Below are positions 35,692 to 43,841 of a stretch of DNA of 64,000 nt, one piece after another; positions within the stretch are counted from its first letter, which is position 1; every line of letters begins with the position of its first letter. A model generated the notes under the pieces. That model saw only the letters and a program-made list of their open reading frames with translations, searched no databases and was not told the origin of the DNA. The stretch comes from Hyphomicrobiales bacterium (GTDB taxonomy: Bacteria > Pseudomonadota > Alphaproteobacteria > Rhodospirillales > JACKKN01), in contig JACKKN010000001.1 of assembly GCA_024236415.1 (NCBI GenBank), positions 310,001 through 374,000 of the forward strand, read 5' to 3'. Position numbers and translations under genes: made by a program.

Positions 35692-36042
35692 TCATTCCTT
35701 CGGTGCGGTGAACTGGTCGTAGGCCTGCAGGGCCAGGGAGCCGTAGACGCTGGACGGCCCGCCGCCCATGTAGACGGCCATGCCGATGGTTTCCAGCATC
35801 TCCTCGCGGGTGGCGCCGGCGCGCACCGCCGCCTTGACGTGGAAGGCGATGCAGCCGTCACAGCGGATGGCGATGCCGATGGCCGTGGCCATCAGTTCCT
35901 TGTGCCGGGTCGACAGGGCGCCCTCGGCCGTGGCCGCCTTGGCCAGGTCGCCGAAGCCCTTCATGGTGTCGGGGATGCCCTTGCGCACCTCGCGGATGGC
36001 GGCGCCCAGTTCCTGGGCCAGTTGCGGATAGTCCTTGCTCAT
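35692..36042 (-). CDS. Carboxymuconolactone decarboxylase / AhpD-family protein
   Basis: This 116-residue all-helical protein has the CxxCxxxH site of AhpD-type proteins (Cys61, Cys64, His68, in RCDGCIAFH), which is a peroxidatic thiol centre and not the site of true carboxymuconolactone decarboxylases. Such proteins form trimers or hexamers and reduce peroxides or lipoamide-type disulfides. GAGGGGGGA lies before ATG 36042. It leads a two-gene operon with the 2-hydroxyacid dehydrogenase, which could link it to protection against peroxide from glycolate oxidation; that link is inference. Confidence 0.88.
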   Translation of the reverse strand: MSKDYPQLAQELGAAIREVRKGIPDTMKGFGDLAKAATAEGALSTRHKELMATAIGIAIRCDGCIAFHVKAAVRAGATREEMLETIGMAVYMGGGPSSVYGSLALQAYDQFTAPKE

Positions 36043-36179
36043 GTTGTTGGTTCCCCCCTCGGTCGGTGCATGGCCGGCCAGTATGCGATGGCCGGCCACG
36101 CATGGGAAGGGCCCACGGCCTTTCGCGCCGGCCCGGGGGTGCTAGACTGTACCCCCACCGCACGGAAAGGGAGCCGGCC

Positions 36180-36383
36180 ATGGCGCCGCCGACCGACGAC
36201 CCCGACGACCTGGACGGCCTGCTGGCGACAGCCATGGAACGGGCCGCCATGGCCGGCCTGTGCCGCGACGGACAGCTTGAAATCGCCGTGCAGGAAGGAC
36301 GCGCGGCACGGCCGGACCTGGCCGACGACGCGTTGTGGCGCCGGGCCCGGGCCGTCTACGCCGCCAATCGGGACCCGGCCTAG
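36180..36383 (+). CDS. Small acidic/helical protein of unknown function
   Basis: A 67-residue protein starting at ATG 36180, with GGAAAGGGAG just upstream. The sequence is Asp-rich at the start (DDPDDLD), then alternates Ala-rich helices with the segment AGLCRDGQLEIAVQEGR. I do not recognise a named family, though similar short proteins with an LCRDGQ segment occur in related genomes. The next gene converges on it four bases away. No signal peptide or membrane helix. Confidence 0.6.
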   Translation: MAPPTDDPDDLDGLLATAMERAAMAGLCRDGQLEIAVQEGRAARPDLADDALWRRARAVYAANRDPA

Positions 36384-36387
36384 CCCG

Positions 36388-36855
36388 CTACCGCTGCAGG
36401 CCCACGCAGGCCTGCGGGAAATCCCGGCAGATGTCGTTCAGCAGCCGGTCGGACCGGTGGACGGCCTGGCGCGCGTTCCATACCGCCTGCATGCGCTCCC
36501 ACACGAATTCGGCCTCGTTCGGATAGGCCCCCACCTGGGCCATGACGAAATTCAGGTTGCGCGGGTCGGGGGCGCAAACGCGGATGTTGGCCGAACAGTA
36601 GTTCTCCACCTGGCCCGACAGGTGCCACTGGCGCGGGGTGTAGTTGCGGGTGCGCTGCTGGCGCAGGCGCTCCACGTCGGCGGGACCATAGCCGGGGCCA
36701 TAGTCGAAGGGCTGGAACATGGGTTCGCCGGCCCGGGCGGCGGGGGCCTGGACCAGGGCTGCCGCCAGGCCAAGCAACAGGGCCAAGGCGGTGGTGGCGG
36801 CGAGGCCACGGATCCGGGCGCAGGTCTTTCCGGGTTTCGTGTGATCGGTGCGCAT
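36388..36855 (-). CDS. Secreted protein of unknown function with four cysteines
   Basis: This 155-residue protein has a long N-terminal signal peptide (basic start, hydrophobic core LAATTALALLLGLAAALVQ, cleavage probably after ARA near residue 42). The mature part, about 113 residues, has four Cys in two pairs (YCSANIRVCAP and ICRDFPQAC) that could form disulfides in the periplasm, and it is rich in Tyr and Arg near its start. No enzyme motif is visible and the family is not known to me. It is convergent with the 67-residue gene. Upstream (36856-37094) is a 239-base gap that also serves the chemosensory operon. Confidence 0.72.
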   Translation of the reverse strand: MRTDHTKPGKTCARIRGLAATTALALLLGLAAALVQAPAARAGEPMFQPFDYGPGYGPADVERLRQQRTRNYTPRQWHLSGQVENYCSANIRVCAPDPRNLNFVMAQVGAYPNEAEFVWERMQAVWNARQAVHRSDRLLNDICRDFPQACVGLQR

Positions 36856-37036
36856 GGCTGTCCATCCTTGTTGTTCGGCGGCGGACAGCGGAACCCTTGG
36901 GCGGTCGGAACCGCCGCCCGGAGCCTCTTATTGGATGGCCTCCATTCTACCACGGGCGCCGGAACAGCAGATGGCGTTTCCCGCGTTGGCAGGTTTGCGC
37001 CGGCCCGTTCTCCCGTCTGACGCGGATTCTGGCGGA

Positions 37037-37075
37037 CCTAGGGAAACTCCTAGGCGATTTAGTAGGTGCCCTAGG
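37037..37075. promoter_or_regulatory. Phased TAGG/CCTAGG repeats upstream of the chemosensory operon
   Basis: Four TAGG motifs occur at 37039, 37051, 37063 and 37072, three of them within the palindrome CCTAGG (37037, 37049, 37070), spaced by 12, 12 and 9 bases. They end 20 bases before the ATG of the hybrid kinase gene. Such an array can serve as a multi-site operator or 5'-UTR control element. No known regulator was matched. The rest of the 36856-37094 gap shows no gene. Confidence 0.4.
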
Positions 37076-37094
37076 TGACCGAGGTGTACCCGTA

Positions 37095-39152
37095 ATGCGA
37101 TATTCCAATCAGCGGAAGCCGTTGGAATGCAATATGAACAACAAACAGCAACAAGGTGAACCAACCCACGCCGGCGCGCCGATACATGCGAGCATCCTTG
37201 TCGTCGACGACATGGCGACGAATCGGGAGATCGTGAAATCGGCCCTGGCGACGGGGGATTTCACGGTCGTCGAGGCATCCTCGGGCGAACAGGCCCTGGA
37301 ACGGCTGGCGGACCGGCACTGTGATCTGGTCCTGCTGGACATCACCATGGCCGGCATGAGCGGCATCGACGCCCTGATCACAATCCGCGAAACCCACGAC
37401 CGGGTCGACCTGCCGGTTCTGATGCTGACCAGCCACGAGGAATCCAGGGACGTGGTGGAGGCCCTGCAGCTCGGCGCCAACGACTACCTGACCAAACCGT
37501 TCGATCCCGAGGTTCTGATGGCGCGGGTCGAGAACCACCTGGCCCACAAGCGCATCGGCGCCATGCTGCAACAGGCCAGGGCCGACGCCGAGGCCGCCAA
37601 CCGGGCCAAGTCCGATTTCCTGGCCAAGATGAGTCACGAACTGCGCACGCCGCTCAACGCCATCCTCGGTTACAGCGAGATGCTGCAGGAGGAGATGGAG
37701 GACCTGGGCCAGGACAACGCCATCGCCGATCTGCAGAAGATCCATGCGTCGGGCACCCACCTGCTGGGCCTGATCAACGACATCCTGGACCTGTCCAAGA
37801 TCGAGGCCGGCCGCATGGACCTGTGCAACGAGCCGTTCGGCATCCGCCCCCTGGTGGGTGACGTGGCGTCCACGGTCGTGCCCCTGGTGGAAAAGAACGG
37901 CAACACGCTGATTTTTCGCTGCCCCGAGGACGCCGGCGAAATGGTCGCCGACTCCATGAAGCTGCGCCAGATCCTGTTCAACCTAATCAGCAACGCCGCC
38001 AAGTTCACCGAGAACGGCACCATCGAGCTGGGGGTCGAGGTGGGCCCCGGCGGCGGCGCATCCACGATCCGCCTCTACGTCGCCGACACGGGCATCGGCA
38101 TGACCCCGGAAAAGCAGGCCAACCTGTTCCAGGATTTCGTCCAGGCCGACAAGACCATCGCCAAGAAGTACGGCGGCACCGGCCTGGGGCTGGCCCTGGT
38201 CCGGCGCTTTTCCGAGTTGATGGGCGGAAGCGTGTCCGTGGAAAGCGCGCCGGGCGAAGGCACCACGTTCCAGGTGGTGCTGCCGCGCCGCGCCGCCAAC
38301 GCCGAGGACGACGTGGTTCCGGTGCCCCGGGTGGACGTGCGGACCCAGGCCCTGATGGGCAACCGCAACCAGAACACCGATGCCGAGTTCAAGGTGCTGG
38401 TGGTGGATGACGACCCCATGGTCCTGGACATGATGCAGCGCAACCTGGAGCGGACGGGTTACCGCGTGATCCTGGCCAGCCACGGCGAAGAGGCCTTGCA
38501 GAAGGCCCGGGACGAGGCGCCCGACGTCATCACCCTGGACGTGCTGATGCCCGGCAAGGACGGCTGGTCGGTCCTGACCGAGTTGAAGAATTCGCCCGAG
38601 CTGAGCCACATCCCGGTGATCATGTGCACCATTCTGGACGATGCCCGCCGGGGCTTCGCCCTGGGGGCGTCGGAATACCTGGTCAAGCCGGTCGACCGGC
38701 GGCGGTTGATCGACGGACTGGAGCGGTTCCGCCACAAGGGCGAGTCGGACACGGTGCTGGTGGTCGACGACACCACCACCAACCGCGAGCTGATCGCCGT
38801 CACCCTGTCCGGCGCCGGCTGGCGGGTGTTGGAGGCGGACAGCGGCCGGGTGGCCCTGGAAATGCTGTCCGAACACCAGCCCGACGTGGTGATCCTGGAC
38901 CTGATCATGCCGGAAATGGACGGTTTCGAGGTCATCGAGCGCATGCGCGCCCACGACGACTGGCGCGCCATTCCGGTGGTCCTCAGCACCGCCAAGGACC
39001 TGACCGCCGAGGACCACGAGCGCCTGGCCGGTGCCGTGACGTCCATCGTCAGCAAGGGCGACGGCGGCATGGAGAGCCTGTTGGCCGAGATCGATGCCAC
39101 CACCCGCACCCTGGACCGTGCCGGCGGCCCGTCGCGGCCGGCCGGAGAATAG
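37095..39152 (+). CDS. Cytoplasmic hybrid histidine kinase, REC-HisKA-HATPase-REC-REC (CheS3-like)
   Basis: The 685-residue protein starts with a receiver domain (DD38-39, phospho-Asp82, TKP), then HisKA with SHELRTPLNAILGY (phospho-His181), an HATPase with NLISNAAKF, DTGIGM and GTGLGLAL boxes, a second receiver (about 430-550, Asp in TLDVLMPGKDG) and a third (about 553-670, Asp in ILDLIMPEMDG). It has no membrane helix and no PAS or GAF sensor, so its first receiver is the likely input. In Rhodospirillum centenum the hybrid kinase CheS3 of the Che3 operon is phosphorylated by CheA3 and controls cyst formation; this gene has a similar place. GAGGTG precedes ATG 37095; ATG 37134 is an alternative. 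The next gene is 2 bases on. Confidence 0.92.
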   Translation: MRYSNQRKPLECNMNNKQQQGEPTHAGAPIHASILVVDDMATNREIVKSALATGDFTVVEASSGEQALERLADRHCDLVLLDITMAGMSGIDALITIRETHDRVDLPVLMLTSHEESRDVVEALQLGANDYLTKPFDPEVLMARVENHLAHKRIGAMLQQARADAEAANRAKSDFLAKMSHELRTPLNAILGYSEMLQEEMEDLGQDNAIADLQKIHASGTHLLGLINDILDLSKIEAGRMDLCNEPFGIRPLVGDVASTVVPLVEKNGNTLIFRCPEDAGEMVADSMKLRQILFNLISNAAKFTENGTIELGVEVGPGGGASTIRLYVADTGIGMTPEKQANLFQDFVQADKTIAKKYGGTGLGLALVRRFSELMGGSVSVESAPGEGTTFQVVLPRRAANAEDDVVPVPRVDVRTQALMGNRNQNTDAEFKVLVVDDDPMVLDMMQRNLERTGYRVILASHGEEALQKARDEAPDVITLDVLMPGKDGWSVLTELKNSPELSHIPVIMCTILDDARRGFALGASEYLVKPVDRRRLIDGLERFRHKGESDTVLVVDDTTTNRELIAVTLSGAGWRVLEADSGRVALEMLSEHQPDVVILDLIMPEMDGFEVIERMRAHDDWRAIPVVLSTAKDLTAEDHERLAGAVTSIVSKGDGGMESLLAEIDATTRTLDRAGGPSRPAGE

Positions 39153-39154
39153 CC

Positions 39155-39664
39155 ATGAACAAGGTTTCCAGTCTGCCGCAGTCCGCCGCCGCGGACGTGA
39201 CGACCACGGCCACGGACGGCGGCTTTCTTCGGTTCACCGCCGGTGGCGTGCGATTCTGCGCCGACCTGGGTCAGGTGGTCCGGGCCCTGTTCCTGCCGGC
39301 CCTGCAGCCGGTCCCCGGCGCGGCGCCGTACCTGGTGGGGCTCATGGGCCTGGGCGACGCCAGCGTGCCGGTCATCGACCTGGCGCGGCGCCTGGGCCTG
39401 ACCGGGGCCGAACGGTACCACCTCAATACACCGATCCTGCTGTGCCGGCACGGCAAGCGCCGCACCGGCCTGGTCATCGATTCAGTCCAGGGCGTCGCCC
39501 CCCAGACGGCCGTGGACCAGCGGTCCGACGACCTGTTCCGCGGTTCCGGCCTGCCCTACGCCAGCGTGGTCCGCGATGACCACGGCCAGATCCTGCTGCT
39601 GGACCTGGAAAGCCTGCTGGGCGAGGACGTCATGGCCGGCGGGCCGCACGGAGGCCGCCCTTGA
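39155..39664 (+). CDS. CheW-like coupling protein (first)
   Basis: A 169-residue CheW-domain protein. The domain starts near residue 22 (FLRFTAGGVRFCADLGQV) and includes the PVIDLARRLGL and LVIDSVQGV segments of the CheW fold. It would link the receptor to the CheA-type kinase. A 20-residue Ser/Thr/Ala-rich tail precedes the domain. GGAGAAT precedes ATG 39155, and the stop overlaps the cheR start by one base. In the Wsp layout this corresponds to WspB, but the two CheW proteins here differ in length. Confidence 0.85.
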   Translation: MNKVSSLPQSAAADVTTTATDGGFLRFTAGGVRFCADLGQVVRALFLPALQPVPGAAPYLVGLMGLGDASVPVIDLARRLGLTGAERYHLNTPILLCRHGKRRTGLVIDSVQGVAPQTAVDQRSDDLFRGSGLPYASVVRDDHGQILLLDLESLLGEDVMAGGPHGGRP

Positions 39665-41208
39665 TGGCCGGGCCGCAGCCCCATGCCGAGGCGGCGGCGC
39701 CCGCCGACTATCTGGATGCCGGCGTCGAGGATCAACTGCACCGGGTCATCCGCCAACGCCTGGGCATCGTGCTGCAGCCCCACCAGCACCGGTACCTGGT
39801 CCGGGCGGTGCACGACACCTGCGCCGATTTCGACTGCGGTTCGCCCGGCGACCTGGTGCGCATCCTTTCCGAGGGCGACCTTTCCAGCCCCGTGGTCCAG
39901 TCCGTGATCACGCGCATCACCGTGGCCGAGAGCTATTTCCTGCGCGACCCGAAGCAGATCGAGTACCTGCGCCAGACCTGGCTGCCCGACCTGTTGGACC
40001 GGCGCCGGCGCGAGGGCCGGCATCGGATCCGCGTCTGGACTCCCGGCTGCGCCTGCGGCCAGGACACCTACACCCTGGCCCTGGTCATCCGCGACGCCCT
40101 GCCCCTGTCCGAGGAATGGGACGTGGTGATCATGGGCAGCGACATTGATTCCAACTGCCTGGAAACGGCCGAGCGCGGCCTGTACACCCGGTGGTCCCTG
40201 CGCGCCACGCCCCAGCACATTTGCGACCGCTACTTCCGCACCGAGGAGGACGGCTGGCGCGTCGACGACGGCATCAAGGCCATGGCCCGGTTCCGCCTCA
40301 TCAACCTGGCCGGGCCGGACTTTCCCTCGGTGGCGACCGGGACTCAGGACCTGGACCTGATCCTGTGCCGCAACGTGTTCATCTACTTCGAGCCCGCGGC
40401 CATCACCCGGACCCTGGAGCGGTTCGCCGGCTGTTTGGCCCCGGGCGGCGAAATCGTGGTCGGGGCGTCGGACCTCAATCTCATTCCGCCGCCGCAGCTT
40501 GAGTTCAGCCTGGTGCAAGGCTTCAAGGTGTTCCGCCGTGCCGCGGATCGGCCCGCCGACAGGGTCGACGCACCGGTCCCCGTTCCGGCACCGGACCGGA
40601 CCGTCATCCCGGCCCGCGCGCCGACCGATGTCGCCGTTGCCCCGGGGCCCCGGCCGCGGGCGGCGGGTGGCGAGCCCCCGGGCCCTGCCGCCGGCGTGGC
40701 GGGCCTGCAGGCGATCCGCGCCTTGATGGACTCGGCCCGCTGGCAGGACGCGGTGGACCTGGCGCGCGACAACCTGAAGCACCATGCCCAGGATCCGGCG
40801 CTGCTGCTGGTCCTGGCCGAGGCGCTGGCCAATCTGGGGCGCCTGGACGAGGGCCGGGCCGCCTGCGCCCGGGCGCTGGAACTGGAATCCACCCTGGCCC
40901 GGGGCCACTACATCGACGGCCTGATCCTGTTTGCGCAGGGTGCCGCCGAGGCGGCGACCGCCGCCCTCAAGCGCGCCGTATTCCTGGACCCGGATTTCAT
41001 CGAGGCCCTGTACCACCTGGGCCTGCTGCACCTGCGCCAGGGGCGCGTGCGCTTCGCCATCAAGTACCTGGAAAACGTCATCACCGTGGCCAAGCGCCGC
41101 GACGGGGATACCCAGGCCGTCGCCGGCATGACCAACCGCGAGGTCATCGACGTGCTCCGGGCCGAGATCGGGTACCACACCCTGGCCACCGAGGGAACCA
41201 GCCGATGA
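39664..41208 (+). CDS. CheR-type methyltransferase with TPR domain (WspC/FrzF-like)
   Basis: The 514-residue protein has an N-terminal CheR methyltransferase domain (residues 20-290) with ITVAESYFLRD, the SAM loop TPGCACGQDTYTLAL and the NVFIYF segment, then a Pro/Ala-rich linker (about 300-345) and three or so TPR repeats. It methylates Glu residues of the receptor with SAM. The SAM loop has C-A-C-G-Q-D where most CheR have S-(S/T)-G-E-E-P, which is a departure worth noting. TPR-carrying CheR proteins are typical of Wsp and Frz systems. The start overlaps the CheW stop by one base. Confidence 0.9.
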   Translation: MAGPQPHAEAAAPADYLDAGVEDQLHRVIRQRLGIVLQPHQHRYLVRAVHDTCADFDCGSPGDLVRILSEGDLSSPVVQSVITRITVAESYFLRDPKQIEYLRQTWLPDLLDRRRREGRHRIRVWTPGCACGQDTYTLALVIRDALPLSEEWDVVIMGSDIDSNCLETAERGLYTRWSLRATPQHICDRYFRTEEDGWRVDDGIKAMARFRLINLAGPDFPSVATGTQDLDLILCRNVFIYFEPAAITRTLERFAGCLAPGGEIVVGASDLNLIPPPQLEFSLVQGFKVFRRAADRPADRVDAPVPVPAPDRTVIPARAPTDVAVAPGPRPRAAGGEPPGPAAGVAGLQAIRALMDSARWQDAVDLARDNLKHHAQDPALLLVLAEALANLGRLDEGRAACARALELESTLARGHYIDGLILFAQGAAEAATAALKRAVFLDPDFIEALYHLGLLHLRQGRVRFAIKYLENVITVAKRRDGDTQAVAGMTNREVIDVLRAEIGYHTLATEGTSR

Positions 41209-41828
41209 GCGACGACGACGACAGGACGCCCCGGTTCCGGGTTTTCGAGGGCAGCGGACCCGGCGGGCGGGAAGCGCCCCGCCGCGCCGACCCCACCGGC
41301 CTGATGCCCGTTGAACCGGCCGAGGTGATGGTCCTGGAACGGCGGGCCCGGGCCCTGCGCGACGAGGTCGACAAGGCCGAGGATGTCGATTTTCAGGCCT
41401 TCGTCCGCGTCCGCCTGGGCAGCCGCGAACGGTACGGCATCCCCTACCGCCACGTGCGCGAGGTCATGCCCGCGGGCCACATCGCCGACGTGCCGGGCAC
41501 CCCCGACGTGATCCGCGGTGTCGTCAACCGCCGCGGCGAGCTGCTGACGGTGCTGGACCTCAAGCAGTTCTTCCAGGTCGACCGTGCCGGGTACGAGGAC
41601 GACGCCGCGGTGGTGGTCGCCACCGGCGCCGGCCTGTGCGTGGGCATCCTGGTCGACCAGGTGGAGGGCCAGGACCTGTTCGACCCCGCCAAACTGAAGC
41701 CGCCGTTTCCGTCCGACGGTATCGCCGACCTGCACCACGTGGCGGGCATTCACGAAGGCCACGTGACCGTCCTGAACATGGAATCGTTGTTGAGCGATCC
41801 CTCGATCTTCATCGACGACGCCAGCTAG
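41205..41828 (+). CDS. CheW-like coupling protein (second)
   Basis: This 207-residue protein has a disordered acidic/basic N-terminal tail of about 60 residues followed by a CheW domain (VRVRLGSRERYGIPYRHVREVM, VIRGVVNRRGELLTVLDL, GILVDQVEG). Its start overlaps the CheR stop in an ATGA tetrad. In Wsp-type operons the second CheW (WspD) sits in exactly this place after CheR-TPR. It is presumably needed with the first CheW to form the receptor-kinase array. Confidence 0.9.
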   Translation: MSDDDDRTPRFRVFEGSGPGGREAPRRADPTGLMPVEPAEVMVLERRARALRDEVDKAEDVDFQAFVRVRLGSRERYGIPYRHVREVMPAGHIADVPGTPDVIRGVVNRRGELLTVLDLKQFFQVDRAGYEDDAAVVVATGAGLCVGILVDQVEGQDLFDPAKLKPPFPSDGIADLHHVAGIHEGHVTVLNMESLLSDPSIFIDDAS

Positions 41829-41845
41829 CTTGGAGAGCAAAGAAC

Positions 41846-43828
41846 ATGTTCGCCAGTCTGAACACCAAACACAAAATGTTGATGGGCACCGGCACCCAGC
41901 TGTTGCTGACCGCCCTGCTGGCCATTGCCGCGCTGTGGGGCTATGTCTCCATCATCGAGACCGGCAGATGGGTCGAGCACACGCGTGAGGTGCTCAACAA
42001 GGGCGACGACATCGTTCTCAGCGCCGTGAACATGGAAACGGGCTATCGCGGCTACCTGCTGGCCGGCAAGGAGGAATTCCTCGAGCCCTATGACGCCGGC
42101 AGGAAAAAGCTCTACGAGGGCATTGCCGACCTGAAAAAGACGGTCAGCGACAACCCGGAGCAGGTCGAGCGTCTGCACCAGGTCGAACAGACGATGCAGC
42201 AATGGCAGAAGCTCGTCGCCGAGCCGGCCATCGCGCTGCGCCGCTCGATCGGCGACGCCAAGTCCATGAACGACATTGCGGCGCTGGTAAAGAGCGGCGG
42301 CAGCAGAGTCTATTTCGACCAGTTCCAGAACCAGATCAACACCTTCGTCGACCGGGAACGCAAGCTGCTGGGCGAGCGCATGATTACCATGGAGGCGGCG
42401 CGGAAAAACACGCTCGCCGACACCACCGGCTTCGGCGACGCGCTCAAATGGGTGATCCACACGCACGAGGTGATCGAGAGCGCGCAGGCCATCGATACCC
42501 TGGCCACCGACATCATCACCAACGAGCGGGGCTACCTCCTGACCGGCGAGGAGAGCTTCCTGGACCGTTACAAGGAGAGCGTGAACGATTATTTCCGTGC
42601 CGTCGCGAACCTGCAGAAGAAGGTTTCCGACAACCCGGTGCAAGTCGAGCAGCTGGAAAAGGTCGCGCAAACCTTGCGCGGGTGGCTGGCCAAGGTCGCC
42701 GAACCGCTGATCGACCTGCGCCAGGCCATCACCGGCTCCAAGACCATGGACGACATGTCGGACATGGTGGGCGAGAAAAAGGGCAAGGTGTATTTCGACG
42801 CCATGCGCGACCAGATGGCCGAGTTCCTCAGTGTGGAAGAGCGGCTGATGGCCGTGCGCCAGGCCGACGCCGAGAGCACCAGTGACATGGTCAAGTCCCT
42901 GGTCGTCGCCAGCGCCATCATCGCCGTCGCCATCGGCTTTGTCCTGGCCTGGGTCTTCGCCCGCACCGCCGACGCGTTGCGCCAAGTCGCCAACAACAAC
43001 GTGGAGATCAGCAATCGGGTCTCCACCACCCTGTCGGAACTGACCCAGGCCATCACCTCGCAGTCGTCCGGCGCCGAACAGCAGTCGACGTCGGTCAACG
43101 AGACCACCGCGACCATCGACGAGATCAAGGCCACCTCGCAGCAGACCCTGGAAAAGGCGCGCGACCTGAGCGACGCCGCCGAGAAGATCAGCGACCAGGG
43201 CCGCCAGGGGGTCGAGGCCATCCGCGAGACCATCGCCGCCATGAACGAGATCCGCGACAAGGTGGAGGCCATCGCCGAGACCAACCTGTCGCTCAGCGAC
43301 CAGACCAAGAAGATCGGCGAGATTACGGCGGTGGTGAACGCCATGTCCCAGGAATCCAAGATGCTGGCCCTGAACGCGTCCATCGAGGCGGCCAAGGCCG
43401 GCGAGGCCGGCAAGGGCTTCGCCGTGGTTGCCGGCGAAGTGCGCAAGCTGGCCGAGCAGTCGGAGGAATCCACCGTCCAGGTGCAGAAGATCCTGGAAGA
43501 GATCCAGCATGCCACCGACCGCGCCGTGATGGCCACCGAGGAGGGAACCAAGCAGGTGGACGCGGGCGTGCGCCTGGTGCGCCAGACCGGCGAGACCGTC
43601 GAGTCCCTGTCCGATGTGATCCAGCGAACCGCCGACGCCGGGCAGCAGATCGTCGCCGCCGTGCGCCAGGAGGCCGTGGGCATCGAACAGATCAGCACCG
43701 CCATGACCGAGATCAACGGAGTCACGGCCCAGTTCGTCACCAGCACGTCGCAGAGCCGCCAGGCCACGGAAACCCTGGGCCAGGTGGTGGCGGAGCTGTC
43801 CTCCAGCGTCACCGCCATGCGCATCTGA
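41846..43828 (+). CDS. Methyl-accepting chemoreceptor with two CHASE3 domains
   Basis: The 660-residue receptor has TM1 (about 17-37), a periplasmic part of about 310 residues made of two CHASE3 domains in tandem (each with an ETGYRGYLL or NERGYLLTG signature), TM2 (about 350-371) and a cytoplasmic signalling helix pair with the tip EITAVVNAMSQESKMLALNA and KGFAVVAGEVRKLAE. There is no clear HAMP domain after TM2. It lacks a C-terminal CheR-tethering pentapeptide. CHASE3 ligands are unknown. GGAGAG precedes ATG 41846. It is the only receptor in the operon and would serve as the single input. Confidence 0.92.
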   Translation: MFASLNTKHKMLMGTGTQLLLTALLAIAALWGYVSIIETGRWVEHTREVLNKGDDIVLSAVNMETGYRGYLLAGKEEFLEPYDAGRKKLYEGIADLKKTVSDNPEQVERLHQVEQTMQQWQKLVAEPAIALRRSIGDAKSMNDIAALVKSGGSRVYFDQFQNQINTFVDRERKLLGERMITMEAARKNTLADTTGFGDALKWVIHTHEVIESAQAIDTLATDIITNERGYLLTGEESFLDRYKESVNDYFRAVANLQKKVSDNPVQVEQLEKVAQTLRGWLAKVAEPLIDLRQAITGSKTMDDMSDMVGEKKGKVYFDAMRDQMAEFLSVEERLMAVRQADAESTSDMVKSLVVASAIIAVAIGFVLAWVFARTADALRQVANNNVEISNRVSTTLSELTQAITSQSSGAEQQSTSVNETTATIDEIKATSQQTLEKARDLSDAAEKISDQGRQGVEAIRETIAAMNEIRDKVEAIAETNLSLSDQTKKIGEITAVVNAMSQESKMLALNASIEAAKAGEAGKGFAVVAGEVRKLAEQSEESTVQVQKILEEIQHATDRAVMATEEGTKQVDAGVRLVRQTGETVESLSDVIQRTADAGQQIVAAVRQEAVGIEQISTAMTEINGVTAQFVTSTSQSRQATETLGQVVAELSSSVTAMRI

Positions 43829-43841
43829 GCCGGCATGAACC

